Assembly (NCBI GenBank): GCA_963646285.1
Contig: CAVIWF010000001.1
Location: 74,434-138,433 of the forward strand
Direction of reading: 5' to 3'
Origin: CAKUFA01 sp963646285
GTDB lineage: Bacteria; Bacillota; Clostridia; Christensenellales; Aristaeellaceae
DNA: 64,000 nt
Shown: positions 57,249 through 64,000 of the stretch, piece by piece
Position numbering within the stretch: position 1 is the stretch's first letter
Layout of the letters: each line of letters opens with the position of its first letter
Program-made: the position numbers and the translations under genes
The notes under the pieces: model-generated
Databases searched by the model: none
Seen by the model: the letters and a program-made list of their open reading frames with translations, nothing else
Told to the model about the DNA's origin: nothing

Positions 57249-58079
57249 TTACAGTCTGACGGCATCAACATGCAGGTCGATGGTGATGACCTCTGCAACG
57301 TCCAAGGCCAGGGCTTCTTTTTCCTCTGGGGAAAGATCCTGATCCAAAGGGGTCATCCACACAAAGTCCCGCCACAGCTGAGGCGTTAGGGCATGGATGA
57401 CGGTCACATGGCGGGATGCAATCACTTCCGCTTTTTCGTGGAGGTAGGCTTCCACCTTGCCTTCCGTGTACAGGGGCATGCCTCGCTTCAGGCGAATTTC
57501 CTGCAGGTAGTGCTCACCGGGGTAAACCTTGATCATCATCCCATTGGGCGTCAATACCCTGCGAAATTCACTGTAGTTGGCAGGGGTTAATACGTCCAGC
57601 ACGGTGGTAAAGGTATGGGCACCAAAGGGAAGGCGGCGCAAATCTCCCACACACCACAGGGCTTTGCAGGGGTGATCGGTGGCCTGAAAAATCGCATCCT
57701 TGCTGATGTCAATGCCTGCCCCAACCCAGGAAGGATGTTGCTCCAATAATTGATGGAGGTACCAGCCGTCGCCGCAGCCTGCATCCAACAGGCACTGATC
57801 TCCCGACGAAATCAGGGAATCAATGGCTTCCACCACCGGATCATAACAGCCGGAGGCAAAGACACGACGCCTTGCGGCAAACAGCTCCTTGTCGTAGCAG
57901 GTATTCACGGGGGCGGAAAGAAAGTTTACGCAACCTTTGCGGTTCAGGTTGTAGTGGTGCCCCTGGGGGCAGGAAAAATCATCTTTCGCAAGGGTCAGCA
58001 TGCCGCCACACCGTGGGCAGCACAGTGCGGGGAAATGGATAAAGGCTTGGCAGAAGCGGTCTCGCTTGGAAAGCGTCAT
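57249..58079 (-). CDS. rlmA: 23S rRNA (guanine-N1) methyltransferase RlmA-like
   Basis: The 276-residue protein starts at ATG 58079 after AGGAGGATATCC. An N-terminal zinc finger is visible: Cys-x2-Cys in CCPRCGG and the C/H pair in FSCPQGHHYNLNRKGCV. The SAM-binding motif is LLDAGCGDGWYL, followed by VLDVLTPANYSEFRRVL. This matches RlmA, which methylates a guanine in helix 35 of 23S rRNA (G745/G748). It forms a single-gene unit on the minus strand. Confidence 0.9.
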   Translation of the reverse strand: MTLSKRDRFCQAFIHFPALCCPRCGGMLTLAKDDFSCPQGHHYNLNRKGCVNFLSAPVNTCYDKELFAARRRVFASGCYDPVVEAIDSLISSGDQCLLDAGCGDGWYLHQLLEQHPSWVGAGIDISKDAIFQATDHPCKALWCVGDLRRLPFGAHTFTTVLDVLTPANYSEFRRVLTPNGMMIKVYPGEHYLQEIRLKRGMPLYTEGKVEAYLHEKAEVIASRHVTVIHALTPQLWRDFVWMTPLDQDLSPEEKEALALDVAEVITIDLHVDAVRL

Positions 58080-58181
58080 GGATATCCTCCTGAAATACCC
58101 TCCCGGTACTGGACAAATGGAACAGAGAAGGGTAAACTAAAAGAGCGGAATCTGTGATACTTGAGGAAAGGAAGTCTTACC

Positions 58182-58625
58182 ATGTCGAAGATTGATACGG
58201 TACGTGCAGCCATGATGCAGGCCTTGAAGGACGGGGACAAGCCCCGGAAGGAAGCCCTCTCCCTGCTGCTCAGCGCACTGAAAAACAAGTTGATTGATAA
58301 ACGTGCAGACCTGACGGAGGAAGAGGAAAACGCTGTTGTCCTGCGGGAAATCAAGCAGTGCCAGGAATCCATTGACACCGCCAACGGCCGGCAGGAAATT
58401 GTTGAGGAAAACACCTACCGCATGAAGGTCTACAGCGAATTTGCACCGAAGATGATGGACAGCGAAGAAATCGGTGCTGTGATTCGTGAGGTGCTTGCAG
58501 GCCTTGGCATTGACAAGCCGGAAGCCAAGCAGAAGGGCTTGATCATGAAAAACCTGATGCCCAGGGTGAAGGGCAAGGCTGACAGCGCACTGGTGAATCG
58601 TGTGCTGACAGAGATGATGGGGTGA
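58182..58625 (+). CDS. yqeY: YqeY/GatB-like domain protein
   Basis: The 147-residue protein starts at ATG 58182 (MSKIDTVRAAMMQALKDGDKPRKEALSLLLSALKNK), after AAAGGAAGTC; a longer start at 58161 lacks a site. The YqeY family fold (GatB tail domain) is clear and the length is standard. It probably binds RNA or tRNA, but its role is not known. The malic enzyme gene starts four bases after its stop. Confidence 0.93.
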   Translation: MSKIDTVRAAMMQALKDGDKPRKEALSLLLSALKNKLIDKRADLTEEEENAVVLREIKQCQESIDTANGRQEIVEENTYRMKVYSEFAPKMMDSEEIGAVIREVLAGLGIDKPEAKQKGLIMKNLMPRVKGKADSALVNRVLTEMMG

Positions 58626-58628
58626 AGC

Positions 58629-59798
58629 ATGGACGTTCGTAAGGAGTCACTGAAGAAGCATTACGAATGGCAGGGGAAGATTGAAGTGATTTCCCGTGCC
58701 CCCATCAACAGCCGGGAAGATCTGTCCCTTGCCTATACCCCCGGCGTGGCGGAACCCTGCCTGGCCATTCAGGCGGACCCGGAAAAGTCCTATGAGCTGA
58801 CCCGCCGGGCAAATCTGGTTGCCGTTGTGACGGATGGCACGGCGGTACTGGGCTTGGGGGACATTGGCCCGGAAGCTGGTATGCCCGTCATGGAGGGAAA
58901 GTGTGCCCTGTTCAAGGCCTTTGCCGATGTGGATGCCTTCCCCCTGTGCGTCCGCTCCAAGGATGTGGACGAAATTGTCCGCACGGTTTCCTTGCTGGCA
59001 GGCAGCTTCGGCGGCATTAACCTGGAAGACATTGCTGCACCCCGCTGCTTTGAAATTGAGCGGAAACTGAAGGAAGTCTGCGACATCCCCGTTTTCCACG
59101 ATGATCAGCACGGTACGGCTGTGGTGGTGGCAGCGGCGCTGCTGGGTGCATTGAAGGTGACCCATCGAAAAATCGACGAGGCAAAGATTGTATTGAATGG
59201 TGCAGGCTCGGCAGGCATTGCCATTGCCAAGCATTTGCTGAACCTGGGCGTCAAGCACCTGACCCTGTGCGATCGTTTCGGCATGATCTGCAAGGGTATG
59301 ACGGAGCTGAACCCTGCTCAGACAGAAATGGCGGAAGTTACCAATTTGGAACACCAACATGGCATGCTGGCTGATGCGATCAAGAATGCTGATGTCTTTA
59401 TTGGCGTTTCCGCTCCCCATGTGCTGACCCAGGACATGGTGAAAACCATGGCCAAGGATCCTATCGTGTTTGCCATGGCCAATCCTACGCCGGAAATCAT
59501 GCCGGATGAAGCACTGGCCGCAGGCGCAGCCGTTGTAGGCACCGGCCGCAGCGACTTCCCGAACCAGATCAACAATGTGCTGGCTTTCCCGGGCATCTTC
59601 CGCGGCGCACTGGACTGCCGTGCCAAGTGCATTAACGAGGAAATGAAGATGGCCGCCTCCTATGCCCTGGCCAACCTGGCGGAGGAGCATCTCAGTGCCA
59701 CTTACATCCTGCCGGATGCGCTGGACAAGCGGGTGGCAAGGGCTGTGGCAGACGCTGTGATGGAAGCCGCCCGGCAAACCGGTGTGGCCAGAAAGTAA
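58629..59798 (+). CDS. NAD-dependent malic enzyme
   Basis: The 389-residue protein starts at ATG 58629, with GGGGTGA just upstream. It shows the short bacterial malic enzyme layout: SLAYTPGVAEPCLAI near 33-47, ALGLGDIGPEAGMPVMEGK and VFHDDQHGTAVVVAAALLGALK, and the NAD-binding LNGAGSAGIAIAKHLL. It converts malate to pyruvate and CO2, using NAD. Co-transcribed with yqeY. A weak hairpin lies past its stop. Confidence 0.95.
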   Translation: MDVRKESLKKHYEWQGKIEVISRAPINSREDLSLAYTPGVAEPCLAIQADPEKSYELTRRANLVAVVTDGTAVLGLGDIGPEAGMPVMEGKCALFKAFADVDAFPLCVRSKDVDEIVRTVSLLAGSFGGINLEDIAAPRCFEIERKLKEVCDIPVFHDDQHGTAVVVAAALLGALKVTHRKIDEAKIVLNGAGSAGIAIAKHLLNLGVKHLTLCDRFGMICKGMTELNPAQTEMAEVTNLEHQHGMLADAIKNADVFIGVSAPHVLTQDMVKTMAKDPIVFAMANPTPEIMPDEALAAGAAVVGTGRSDFPNQINNVLAFPGIFRGALDCRAKCINEEMKMAASYALANLAEEHLSATYILPDALDKRVARAVADAVMEAARQTGVARK

Positions 59799-59816
59799 TC
59801 GGTCTGTTCAATGGCT

Positions 59817-59852
59817 GGAAGAGGCTGCTTTCTGCGGAAGGCAGCTTCTTCC
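59817..59852 (+). terminator. Weak hairpin after the malic enzyme gene
   Basis: GGAAGAGGCTGC (59817-59828) pairs with GCAGCTTCTTCC (59841-59852), one G-U pair; no T-tract follows. Confidence 0.4.
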
Positions 59853-59868
59853 GTATAGGAGTATGCTA

Positions 59869-60489
59869 TCAGCACATCCACAGGCCGATTTGCAGCAGAA
59901 GCTGACCGGACAGATAGGTGCCCATGATCAGCCGGTTGATGGGCTTGCTCTTCAGCCGCATGTATTCCCGCACCACCAGTACGCAGTCGCTGATGAAAAA
60001 GAGGCAGGCACCAATGGGCAGGCACCAGGCACGCCATGCAGTGCCGGCAGCTGCCAGGAAGCTCAGGGATGCCATGGTGCCAACAACGGCCAGGTACGCT
60101 GTGGCGGCGATGGCAAACCCTTTGCTTCGCTGACTCTTCCGGGCAAAAATCAGCCGGTGCAAAAACACTGTGGTAAAGAACACCAGCGCCAGCAAGGCAA
60201 AGGTGCGCCAGCGAAAGGGCATGCCCTGACTGCGGAGCACCATCACGGAGGCGGCACTGTAGCACACATGGGCAATGGCGAACCATACGGCACCGATGAA
60301 AAAGCTGTGCGGGATTTTCCCAAGCACAGGAGGATACTTGGCCAGCAGACCATCTGCCAGCCAGGAGGCGAAAATAGCCCCCAACGCCCACCATTGCCAG
60401 GGCTTGCTGCCCAGTGCCCACAACATGCAGGTGATAATGACCATCAGGGTGCAGAAAATCATTTTCCGCTGGGGACGTGAAAGTTTCAT
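59869..60489 (-). CDS. YhhN-family membrane protein (lysoplasmalogenase-like)
   Basis: The 206-residue protein starts at ATG 60489 after AAGGGAGGC; the longer frame has no site. About eight hydrophobic helices are visible, with the family's LADGLLAKYPPVLGKIPHSFFIGAVWFAIAHVCY and FFISDCVLVV motif with conserved Asp residues. YhhN/TMEM86 proteins of known function cleave plasmalogen lysolipids; the substrate here is not known. Plasmalogens occur in Clostridia, so the role fits. The LUD gene is divergent. Confidence 0.8.
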   Translation of the reverse strand: MKLSRPQRKMIFCTLMVIITCMLWALGSKPWQWWALGAIFASWLADGLLAKYPPVLGKIPHSFFIGAVWFAIAHVCYSAASVMVLRSQGMPFRWRTFALLALVFFTTVFLHRLIFARKSQRSKGFAIAATAYLAVVGTMASLSFLAAAGTAWRAWCLPIGACLFFISDCVLVVREYMRLKSKPINRLIMGTYLSGQLLLQIGLWMC

Positions 60490-60532
60490 GGGGAAGCCTC
60501 CCTTGCATCCATGAAGAACGGAGTGATGGACA

Positions 60533-61150
60533 ATGACAGAATTGATGACAACCATTGCCGAAGCCCTGACGAAGCGAGGGTTTCATGTATACCATGCCGC
60601 AACGGCGGAGGAAGCCGGGAATCTGGCACTTTCCATGGTGAAAGAAGGGGAAAGCGTCGGCATTGGCGGCTCCATGACGGTGAAGGAATTAGGTTTGGCG
60701 GAGCAGCTGCAGCAGAGGGGTCATCCCGTGTTCTGGCACTGGCTGGTGCAGCCGTCGGAGCGGCCCCAGGTATTGGAGGCGGCACGGCAGGCAGATGTGT
60801 ATTTTGCTTCTGCCAATGCCGTTACCAGGGATGGCCGTCTGGTCAACATTGATGGTACGGCCAACCGGGTTTCTTCCATGGTCTTTGGACCTAGGAAGGT
60901 CATTCTGGTGGTCAGCGAGAAGAAGCTGGTGGACGGCGGCGTGTCGGCGGCTGTTGCCCGCATTAAGCGGGAAACCTGTCCGAAAAACGCCATCCGGCTG
61001 AAGCTGGATACCCCCTGCGGACACACCGGCAGGTGCAATCCTGCAGAATGCGGCAATGACAGTATGTGCGCCGTAACCATGGTGATGGATCATCCTACCC
61101 ATGGGCGGGATGTGACCATCATCTTGACGGACGCAGCCTTGGGCTACTGA
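60533..61150 (+). CDS. LUD-domain protein (LutC-like)
   Basis: The 205-residue protein starts at ATG 60533 after GGAGTGATGGAC. The LUD (DUF162) domain is clear: VGIGGSMTVKELGL near 42-55 and ASANAVTRDGRLVNIDGTANRVSSMVFGP near 97-125. The C-terminal part holds a Cys cluster (TPCGHTGRCNPAECGNDSMC) that could hold an iron-sulphur or zinc site. LutC in B. subtilis is part of a lactate oxidation complex; the LutA and LutB genes are not near, so this stand-alone form may do something else. Confidence 0.85.
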   Translation: MTELMTTIAEALTKRGFHVYHAATAEEAGNLALSMVKEGESVGIGGSMTVKELGLAEQLQQRGHPVFWHWLVQPSERPQVLEAARQADVYFASANAVTRDGRLVNIDGTANRVSSMVFGPRKVILVVSEKKLVDGGVSAAVARIKRETCPKNAIRLKLDTPCGHTGRCNPAECGNDSMCAVTMVMDHPTHGRDVTIILTDAALGY

Positions 61151-61152
61151 AC

Positions 61153-61692
61153 CTAGTCGGTAAGCCGCTCCAGCAGGGTCAGGCTCTTGATGTGCCACTG
61201 ACCGTTTTCCTTGGTGAGCACCACCCTGTATCTTCCTCCCTGCCAGGCAGGGGGATACAGGGCGCTGCTGCCGCCGGAGGCAACCAGCTCCTCGGCAGTG
61301 CTGCCTTTGGCACGACCGTCAATACGGGGGATCCTTTCGGTAATGACCACCCGAGCCGTGCTGTCCCAGGGCCATACCCAGGTAAACTCCATGTTCAGCC
61401 GGTGGTCAATACCACGGACGTTGTAATCCTTATAGGGGGAGTTGCCCTGCTCCACAGCCAGCAGGGCAGAGTCCTGCTGCAGGAAGCTTTGCTGGAAATA
61501 TTTCGTCAGCTCGGAGGCATCCTCATCCATCATAACGACCTGTGCCCGGAGCGCCATACCATCCTTGAGCACAACATAAATATTGGTCAGGTTCATGGCG
61601 TAATAAAAAGTAACCACCATGATGCCCAGCACAAGACAAATCAAAATCAGGCGTGATGCGATATACCAAATCATGCGGCGAAGATACTTCAT
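61153..61692 (-). CDS. Membrane-anchored hypothetical protein
   Basis: The 179-residue protein starts at ATG 61692 after AAGGAGGCTGAAAG. A single hydrophobic helix near 12-34 follows basic residues, so the N-terminus is inside and the remaining 145 residues outside. The outer part is strand-rich, ending with TKENGQWHIKSLTL, the pattern of NTF2-like or DUF4829-type domains, but I cannot assign it. Its stop lies two bases from that of the LUD gene, convergent, with no terminator between. Function unknown. Confidence 0.65.
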   Translation of the reverse strand: MKYLRRMIWYIASRLILICLVLGIMVVTFYYAMNLTNIYVVLKDGMALRAQVVMMDEDASELTKYFQQSFLQQDSALLAVEQGNSPYKDYNVRGIDHRLNMEFTWVWPWDSTARVVITERIPRIDGRAKGSTAEELVASGGSSALYPPAWQGGRYRVVLTKENGQWHIKSLTLLERLTD

Positions 61693-61780
61693 CTTTCAGC
61701 CTCCTTTATCGCTTATTCAACGCCGCACGGACGTTTCTTCTTGCATTATACTCTAAATTCCCTCTTTGGGCAAGGAAGAC

Positions 61781-61827
61781 AAAAGACAGCGATGCACAAA
61801 TCGAAATCGGTGCACCGCTGTCTTTTT
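61781..61827 (-). terminator. Terminator of the glnA-ANTAR operon
   Basis: AAAAGACAGCGATGCAC (61781-61797) pairs with GTGCACCGCTGTCTTTT (61810-61826), one mismatch; T-rich on both strands. It overlaps the stop codon of the ANTAR gene. Confidence 0.85.
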
Positions 61828-62401
61828 ACATTTCATAGGTGGCCAGGATGGAGCGAGCCACGGCAGCCTTGGTTTGCCGGGAATCCATGGCTTGCTTTTC
61901 GATGTGCCGGTGAGCCTGCTCTTCCGACATGCCCAGGTACTGAATCAGCACGCATTTTGCCCGGTCTACCAGCTTCAGTTCGGCCAGTTTCTTTTCCAGC
62001 TGTTCGTTTTCCTTTTGCAGTGCCAGCATTCTACCGTGGGACATGCGGGAGAAGCGAAGCGCCTGATCAAACAGGGGCTTGGCAACAGGCTTGGCCAGCA
62101 CCATCACCCCGTATTCCTCCATGCGGACGGCAACGGTTTCAGCCAGGTCTGCCTTCACAAGCAGCATGACGGCGGTGGAGGATTGCCGGGAAAATTCCAG
62201 TGCCAAATCAAGGCCGCTTTCATCACTCAGGGGCGTATTGATGACCACCAAATCGTAGGTGGCAGTGGTTGCGCTTCGACGAGCTTCGCTGCCGCTGACG
62301 CAGACCTTGGTATCCGAATAGCTTTCCGGGGGCAGCAGGGTTTGAAGCAGCGCACGACTCTTCTCGGTACTGCCTACCAGAAGAATATGATCCTGCGGCA
62401 T
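61826..62401 (-). CDS. ANTAR-domain RNA-binding response regulator (NasT/AmiR type)
   Basis: The 191-residue protein starts at ATG 62401, six bases after AGGAGGG; a longer frame adds six codons before the site. The N-terminal receiver-like domain has poor acidic residues: the expected phosphorylation site is in LVVINTPLSDESG, with Asn instead of Asp, so it may not be phosphorylated. A coiled coil (QKENEQLEKKLAELKL) leads to an ANTAR domain (DRAKCVLIQYLGMSEEQAHRHI, then SRQTKAAVARSIL). ANTAR proteins bind hexaloop hairpins and prevent termination. The glnA leader upstream holds such a structure. Confidence 0.93.
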   Translation of the reverse strand: MPQDHILLVGSTEKSRALLQTLLPPESYSDTKVCVSGSEARRSATTATYDLVVINTPLSDESGLDLALEFSRQSSTAVMLLVKADLAETVAVRMEEYGVMVLAKPVAKPLFDQALRFSRMSHGRMLALQKENEQLEKKLAELKLVDRAKCVLIQYLGMSEEQAHRHIEKQAMDSRQTKAAVARSILATYEM

Positions 62402-62415
62402 GATAATCCCTCCTG

Positions 62416-63690
62416 TCAAATGGTTTTCCAGTGCAAGGTTTGCAGTGCATCAGGATCCGACTGCTGCTGCTGCTGGGTCAGGCGTTTCTCTTGCAGGTAT
62501 TTATCCAGCATGTCCTGAGGAATGACGGTGGGCAGGAAGGCACTGCTTTCTGCCAATGCCAGCGCTTCTTCCATGGTGGCAGGCAGTTCATCTGCGTCTG
62601 CCAGCGGAGCCTGCAAGGGAAGCTGTTCCGCCATGCCTTCCAGCGCCGCAGCCATGACCAGCGAGAAGGCTAGGTAAGGATTGCAGGCCGGGTCGGGAGA
62701 ACGGAGCTCCATGCGGCCCGTTTCTGCATTGGCGGCAGGAATGCGCACCAGCTGGCTGCGGTTGCCATAGGACCAGTTGATTTTCTTGGGTGCTTCAAAG
62801 GCACCGAATCGCTGATAGCTGGACGGAATGGGGTTCAGGAACAGGCTGAGTTCCCGAATCCGGCGGAGAATGCCGGCCACAGCGTGCTGGGCTTCCTCGC
62901 CCAAGGTTCCATCCGGCAGGGGAGCGAAAAGGTTCTGCCCACCCTTCTCAATGGAAAGATTCAGGTGAAGACCGTTGCCGCTTTCGTCAAGCAGGGGCTT
63001 GGGCATGAAGGAGGCATGCAGACCATACTGAGCGGCAATGGTGCGCACAACGCCCTTGAAGGTAACGGCGGAATCTGCCGTGGTCAAGGGGTCCGCATGG
63101 CGGAAATCAATCTCATTTTGACCGGGGCCGGATTCGTGATGGGAGGATTCGGGCAAAATCCCCATCGCCTCCAAGGTCAGGCAGATTTCCCGGCGGACGT
63201 TCTCCCCCTTGTCCATGGGAAAAACATCCATGTACCCGGCCTCATCCTGGGGAACCAAAGTGGGACGTCCTTGGTCATCCTTTTCGAAAAGATAAAACTC
63301 ATATTCCGTACCGAAGCGGAAGAAGCAGCCGGATTCCAGTGCCTTCTCATCCATGCGGCGAAGAATGGTGCGGCTGTAGCCGGAAAACAGGGAACCTTCC
63401 GGTGTCATACAGTCGCACAGCATGCGCACCACCCGTCCGGATTGGGGACGCCAGGGCAGTACCGTCAGCGTTCTGGGATCAGGACGGAGGAACAATTCGC
63501 TGTGGCTGATATCGCAAAAGCCCTTGACGGAAGAGGCATCGAAAGAAATGCCGCCCCGAAGGGCCCGAGGAAGCTCAGAAGCCATGATGGCAATATTTTT
63601 CAGGGAGCCCAGCAGATCCACAAAGGCCAGGCGAATAAACTTGACGTCATTTTCACGGACAAAGGATAGAACCTCCTGCTCGGTGTTCAT
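62416..63690 (-). CDS. glnA: Glutamine synthetase
   Basis: The 424-residue protein starts at ATG 63690 after AAGGAGGAATCCGT. The beta-grasp start is VKFIRLAFVDLLGSLKNIAI, then FDASSVKGF; the catalytic metal ligands lie in FGTEYEFYLF and ESGPGQNEIDF; the nucleotide part has GNGLHLNLSI and NRSQLVRIPAA and RMELRSPDPACNPYLAFSL. It makes glutamine from glutamate and ammonia. Length is slightly below the 440 usual for type I. The ANTAR gene follows after 14 bases. Expression is probably controlled by the leader at 63732-63796. Confidence 0.96.
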   Translation of the reverse strand: MNTEQEVLSFVRENDVKFIRLAFVDLLGSLKNIAIMASELPRALRGGISFDASSVKGFCDISHSELFLRPDPRTLTVLPWRPQSGRVVRMLCDCMTPEGSLFSGYSRTILRRMDEKALESGCFFRFGTEYEFYLFEKDDQGRPTLVPQDEAGYMDVFPMDKGENVRREICLTLEAMGILPESSHHESGPGQNEIDFRHADPLTTADSAVTFKGVVRTIAAQYGLHASFMPKPLLDESGNGLHLNLSIEKGGQNLFAPLPDGTLGEEAQHAVAGILRRIRELSLFLNPIPSSYQRFGAFEAPKKINWSYGNRSQLVRIPAANAETGRMELRSPDPACNPYLAFSLVMAAALEGMAEQLPLQAPLADADELPATMEEALALAESSAFLPTVIPQDMLDKYLQEKRLTQQQQQSDPDALQTLHWKTI

Positions 63691-63731
63691 ACGGATTCCT
63701 CCTTGCAGCAGCCATTGCTGCTTCTGATCAG

Positions 63732-63783
63732 AAAAATGTTCATTCCTTCATCAGGCTATGCACCAAAAATAGAAGGAATGAAC
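63732..63783 (-). terminator. Attenuator-type terminator in the glnA leader
   Basis: On the minus strand GTTCATTCCTTC (63783-63772) pairs perfectly with GAAGGAATGAAC (63749-63738), followed by ATTTTT. It ends about 40 bases before the glnA start. Confidence 0.85.
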
Positions 63784-63796
63784 GCCTTTGTTCATC
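63777..63796 (-). promoter_or_regulatory. Hexaloop hairpin in the glnA leader, candidate ANTAR target
   Basis: On the minus strand GATGAAC (63796-63790), loop AAAGGC, GTTCATT (63783-63777): six pairs plus one G-U. The loop has A at position 1 and G at 4, as in ANTAR target hairpins. Its 3' arm is the 5' arm of the terminator, so the two structures exclude each other. Only one such hairpin is evident; known targets have two. Confidence 0.65.
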
Positions 63797-63802
63797 CGCT
63801 CC

Positions 63803-63832
63803 ATTATACAAAGATTGCTTTTGAAGCGTCAA
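63803..63832 (-). promoter_or_regulatory. Promoter of glnA
   Basis: On the minus strand TTGACG (63832-63827), 18-base spacer, TATAAT (63808-63803). The start point near 63796 places the hexaloop hairpin at the very 5' end of the RNA. Confidence 0.75.
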
Positions 63833-63913
63833 GGGCGATGCTGTACTTTCTGTGCATTTCACTGGACACGGAAATCAATTTTCAGAAATTTTCAGGAACT
63901 CCCAGATGAGACC

Positions 63914-63942
63914 TTTTCAAGCGGCGAAAAATATGATATAAC
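63914..63942 (+). promoter_or_regulatory. Possible promoter at the right edge
   Basis: TTTTCA at 63914-63919, 17-base spacer, TATAAC at 63937-63942. Only six bases separate the -10 box from the next ATG, so the transcript would be leaderless. Confidence 0.4.
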
Positions 63943-63948
63943 ACGAGC

Positions 63949-64000
63949 ATGGAAAGAATAAGTTTCATCGACTTTTTTGATGAGGTCGAAACGACGGAAG
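63949..64000 (+). CDS. Possible start of a gene cut by the right edge
   Basis: From ATG 63949 the frame MERISFIDFFDEVETTE is open to the window end. No ribosome site precedes it, and the promoter-like sequence just ahead would give a leaderless RNA. With 17 codons nothing can be said of its function. A start further to the right is possible. Confidence 0.3.
   Translation, partial: MERISFIDFFDEVETTE

Noticed and set aside
63738..63775. Second ANTAR hexaloop hairpin downstream of the first in the glnA leader
   Set aside because: The sequence between the terminator arms (GGTGCATAGCC region) forms at best a two-pair stem with a seven-base loop, so no second target hairpin was called.

Overview
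This is a chromosome segment of a Gram-positive-type member of the Clostridia, most likely an uncultured gut or rumen lineage. The evidence is the GC-rich codon use, strong AGGAGG-type ribosome sites, TTGACA/TATAAT promoters with 17-base spacers, many hairpin-plus-T terminators, an rimP-nusA-rnpM-ylxQ-infB-rbfA-nrnA-truB-ribF operon, an AgrC/LytTR signalling pair and a glnA-ANTAR pair. The species cannot be fixed from the sequence alone. No rRNA or tRNA genes, CRISPR array, insertion sequence or prophage was seen.

Layout. 1-3.2 kb: three tightly spaced genes of unknown role (membrane-associated protein cut by the window edge, TerB-like protein, glycine-zipper protein). 3.2-7.2 kb: a membrane-anchored GH3 glycosidase with permuted domains, divergent from a small four-helix membrane protein. 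7.2-13 kb: a glucuronide-type catabolic operon (GH2, GPH symporter, uxuA, uxuB). 13-21.8 kb: a secreted lipocalin-like protein, UDP-galactopyranose mutase, a LytTR regulator with its AgrC-like kinase, a secreted GH3 protein, a SurA-N-like secreted protein and a GT2. 22-32.8 kb: hypothetical protein, radical SAM protein, cca, two secreted proteins, a YesL-like/methyltransferase/hslO/HEAT operon, and a metal-binding lipoprotein-type protein (znuA-like).

32.8-43.8 kb: a candidate oriC with DnaA boxes, dnaA without dnaN or recF next to it, a structured leader with a 33-codon ORF, and the nusA-infB operon. 43.9-44.7 kb: a nucleoside phosphorylase pseudogene with two frameshifts and a nonsense codon. 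44.7-47.1 kb: a LysR regulator divergent from a MATE exporter. 47.1-51.9 kb: a five-gene operon joining znuC-znuB to three poorly known proteins. 52-57.2 kb: a sugar ABC importer (one permease has a long extra N-terminal part) with a NahK-like sugar kinase. 57.2-64 kb: rlmA-like, yqeY-like, malic enzyme, YhhN, LUD protein, an anchored unknown protein, and glnA with an ANTAR regulator and an attenuator-type leader.

The genes suggest a carbohydrate-scavenging anaerobe that uses host or plant glycans (glucuronides, beta-glucosides, possibly N-acetylhexosamines). The most notable points are a composite DNA motif shared upstream of the two GH3 loci around the LytTR system, the glnA leader whose hexaloop hairpin competes with a terminator, the leader ORF with its ribosome site buried in a hairpin ahead of rimP, the metal-import operon with novel partners, and the three-gene TerB-like module at the left edge.
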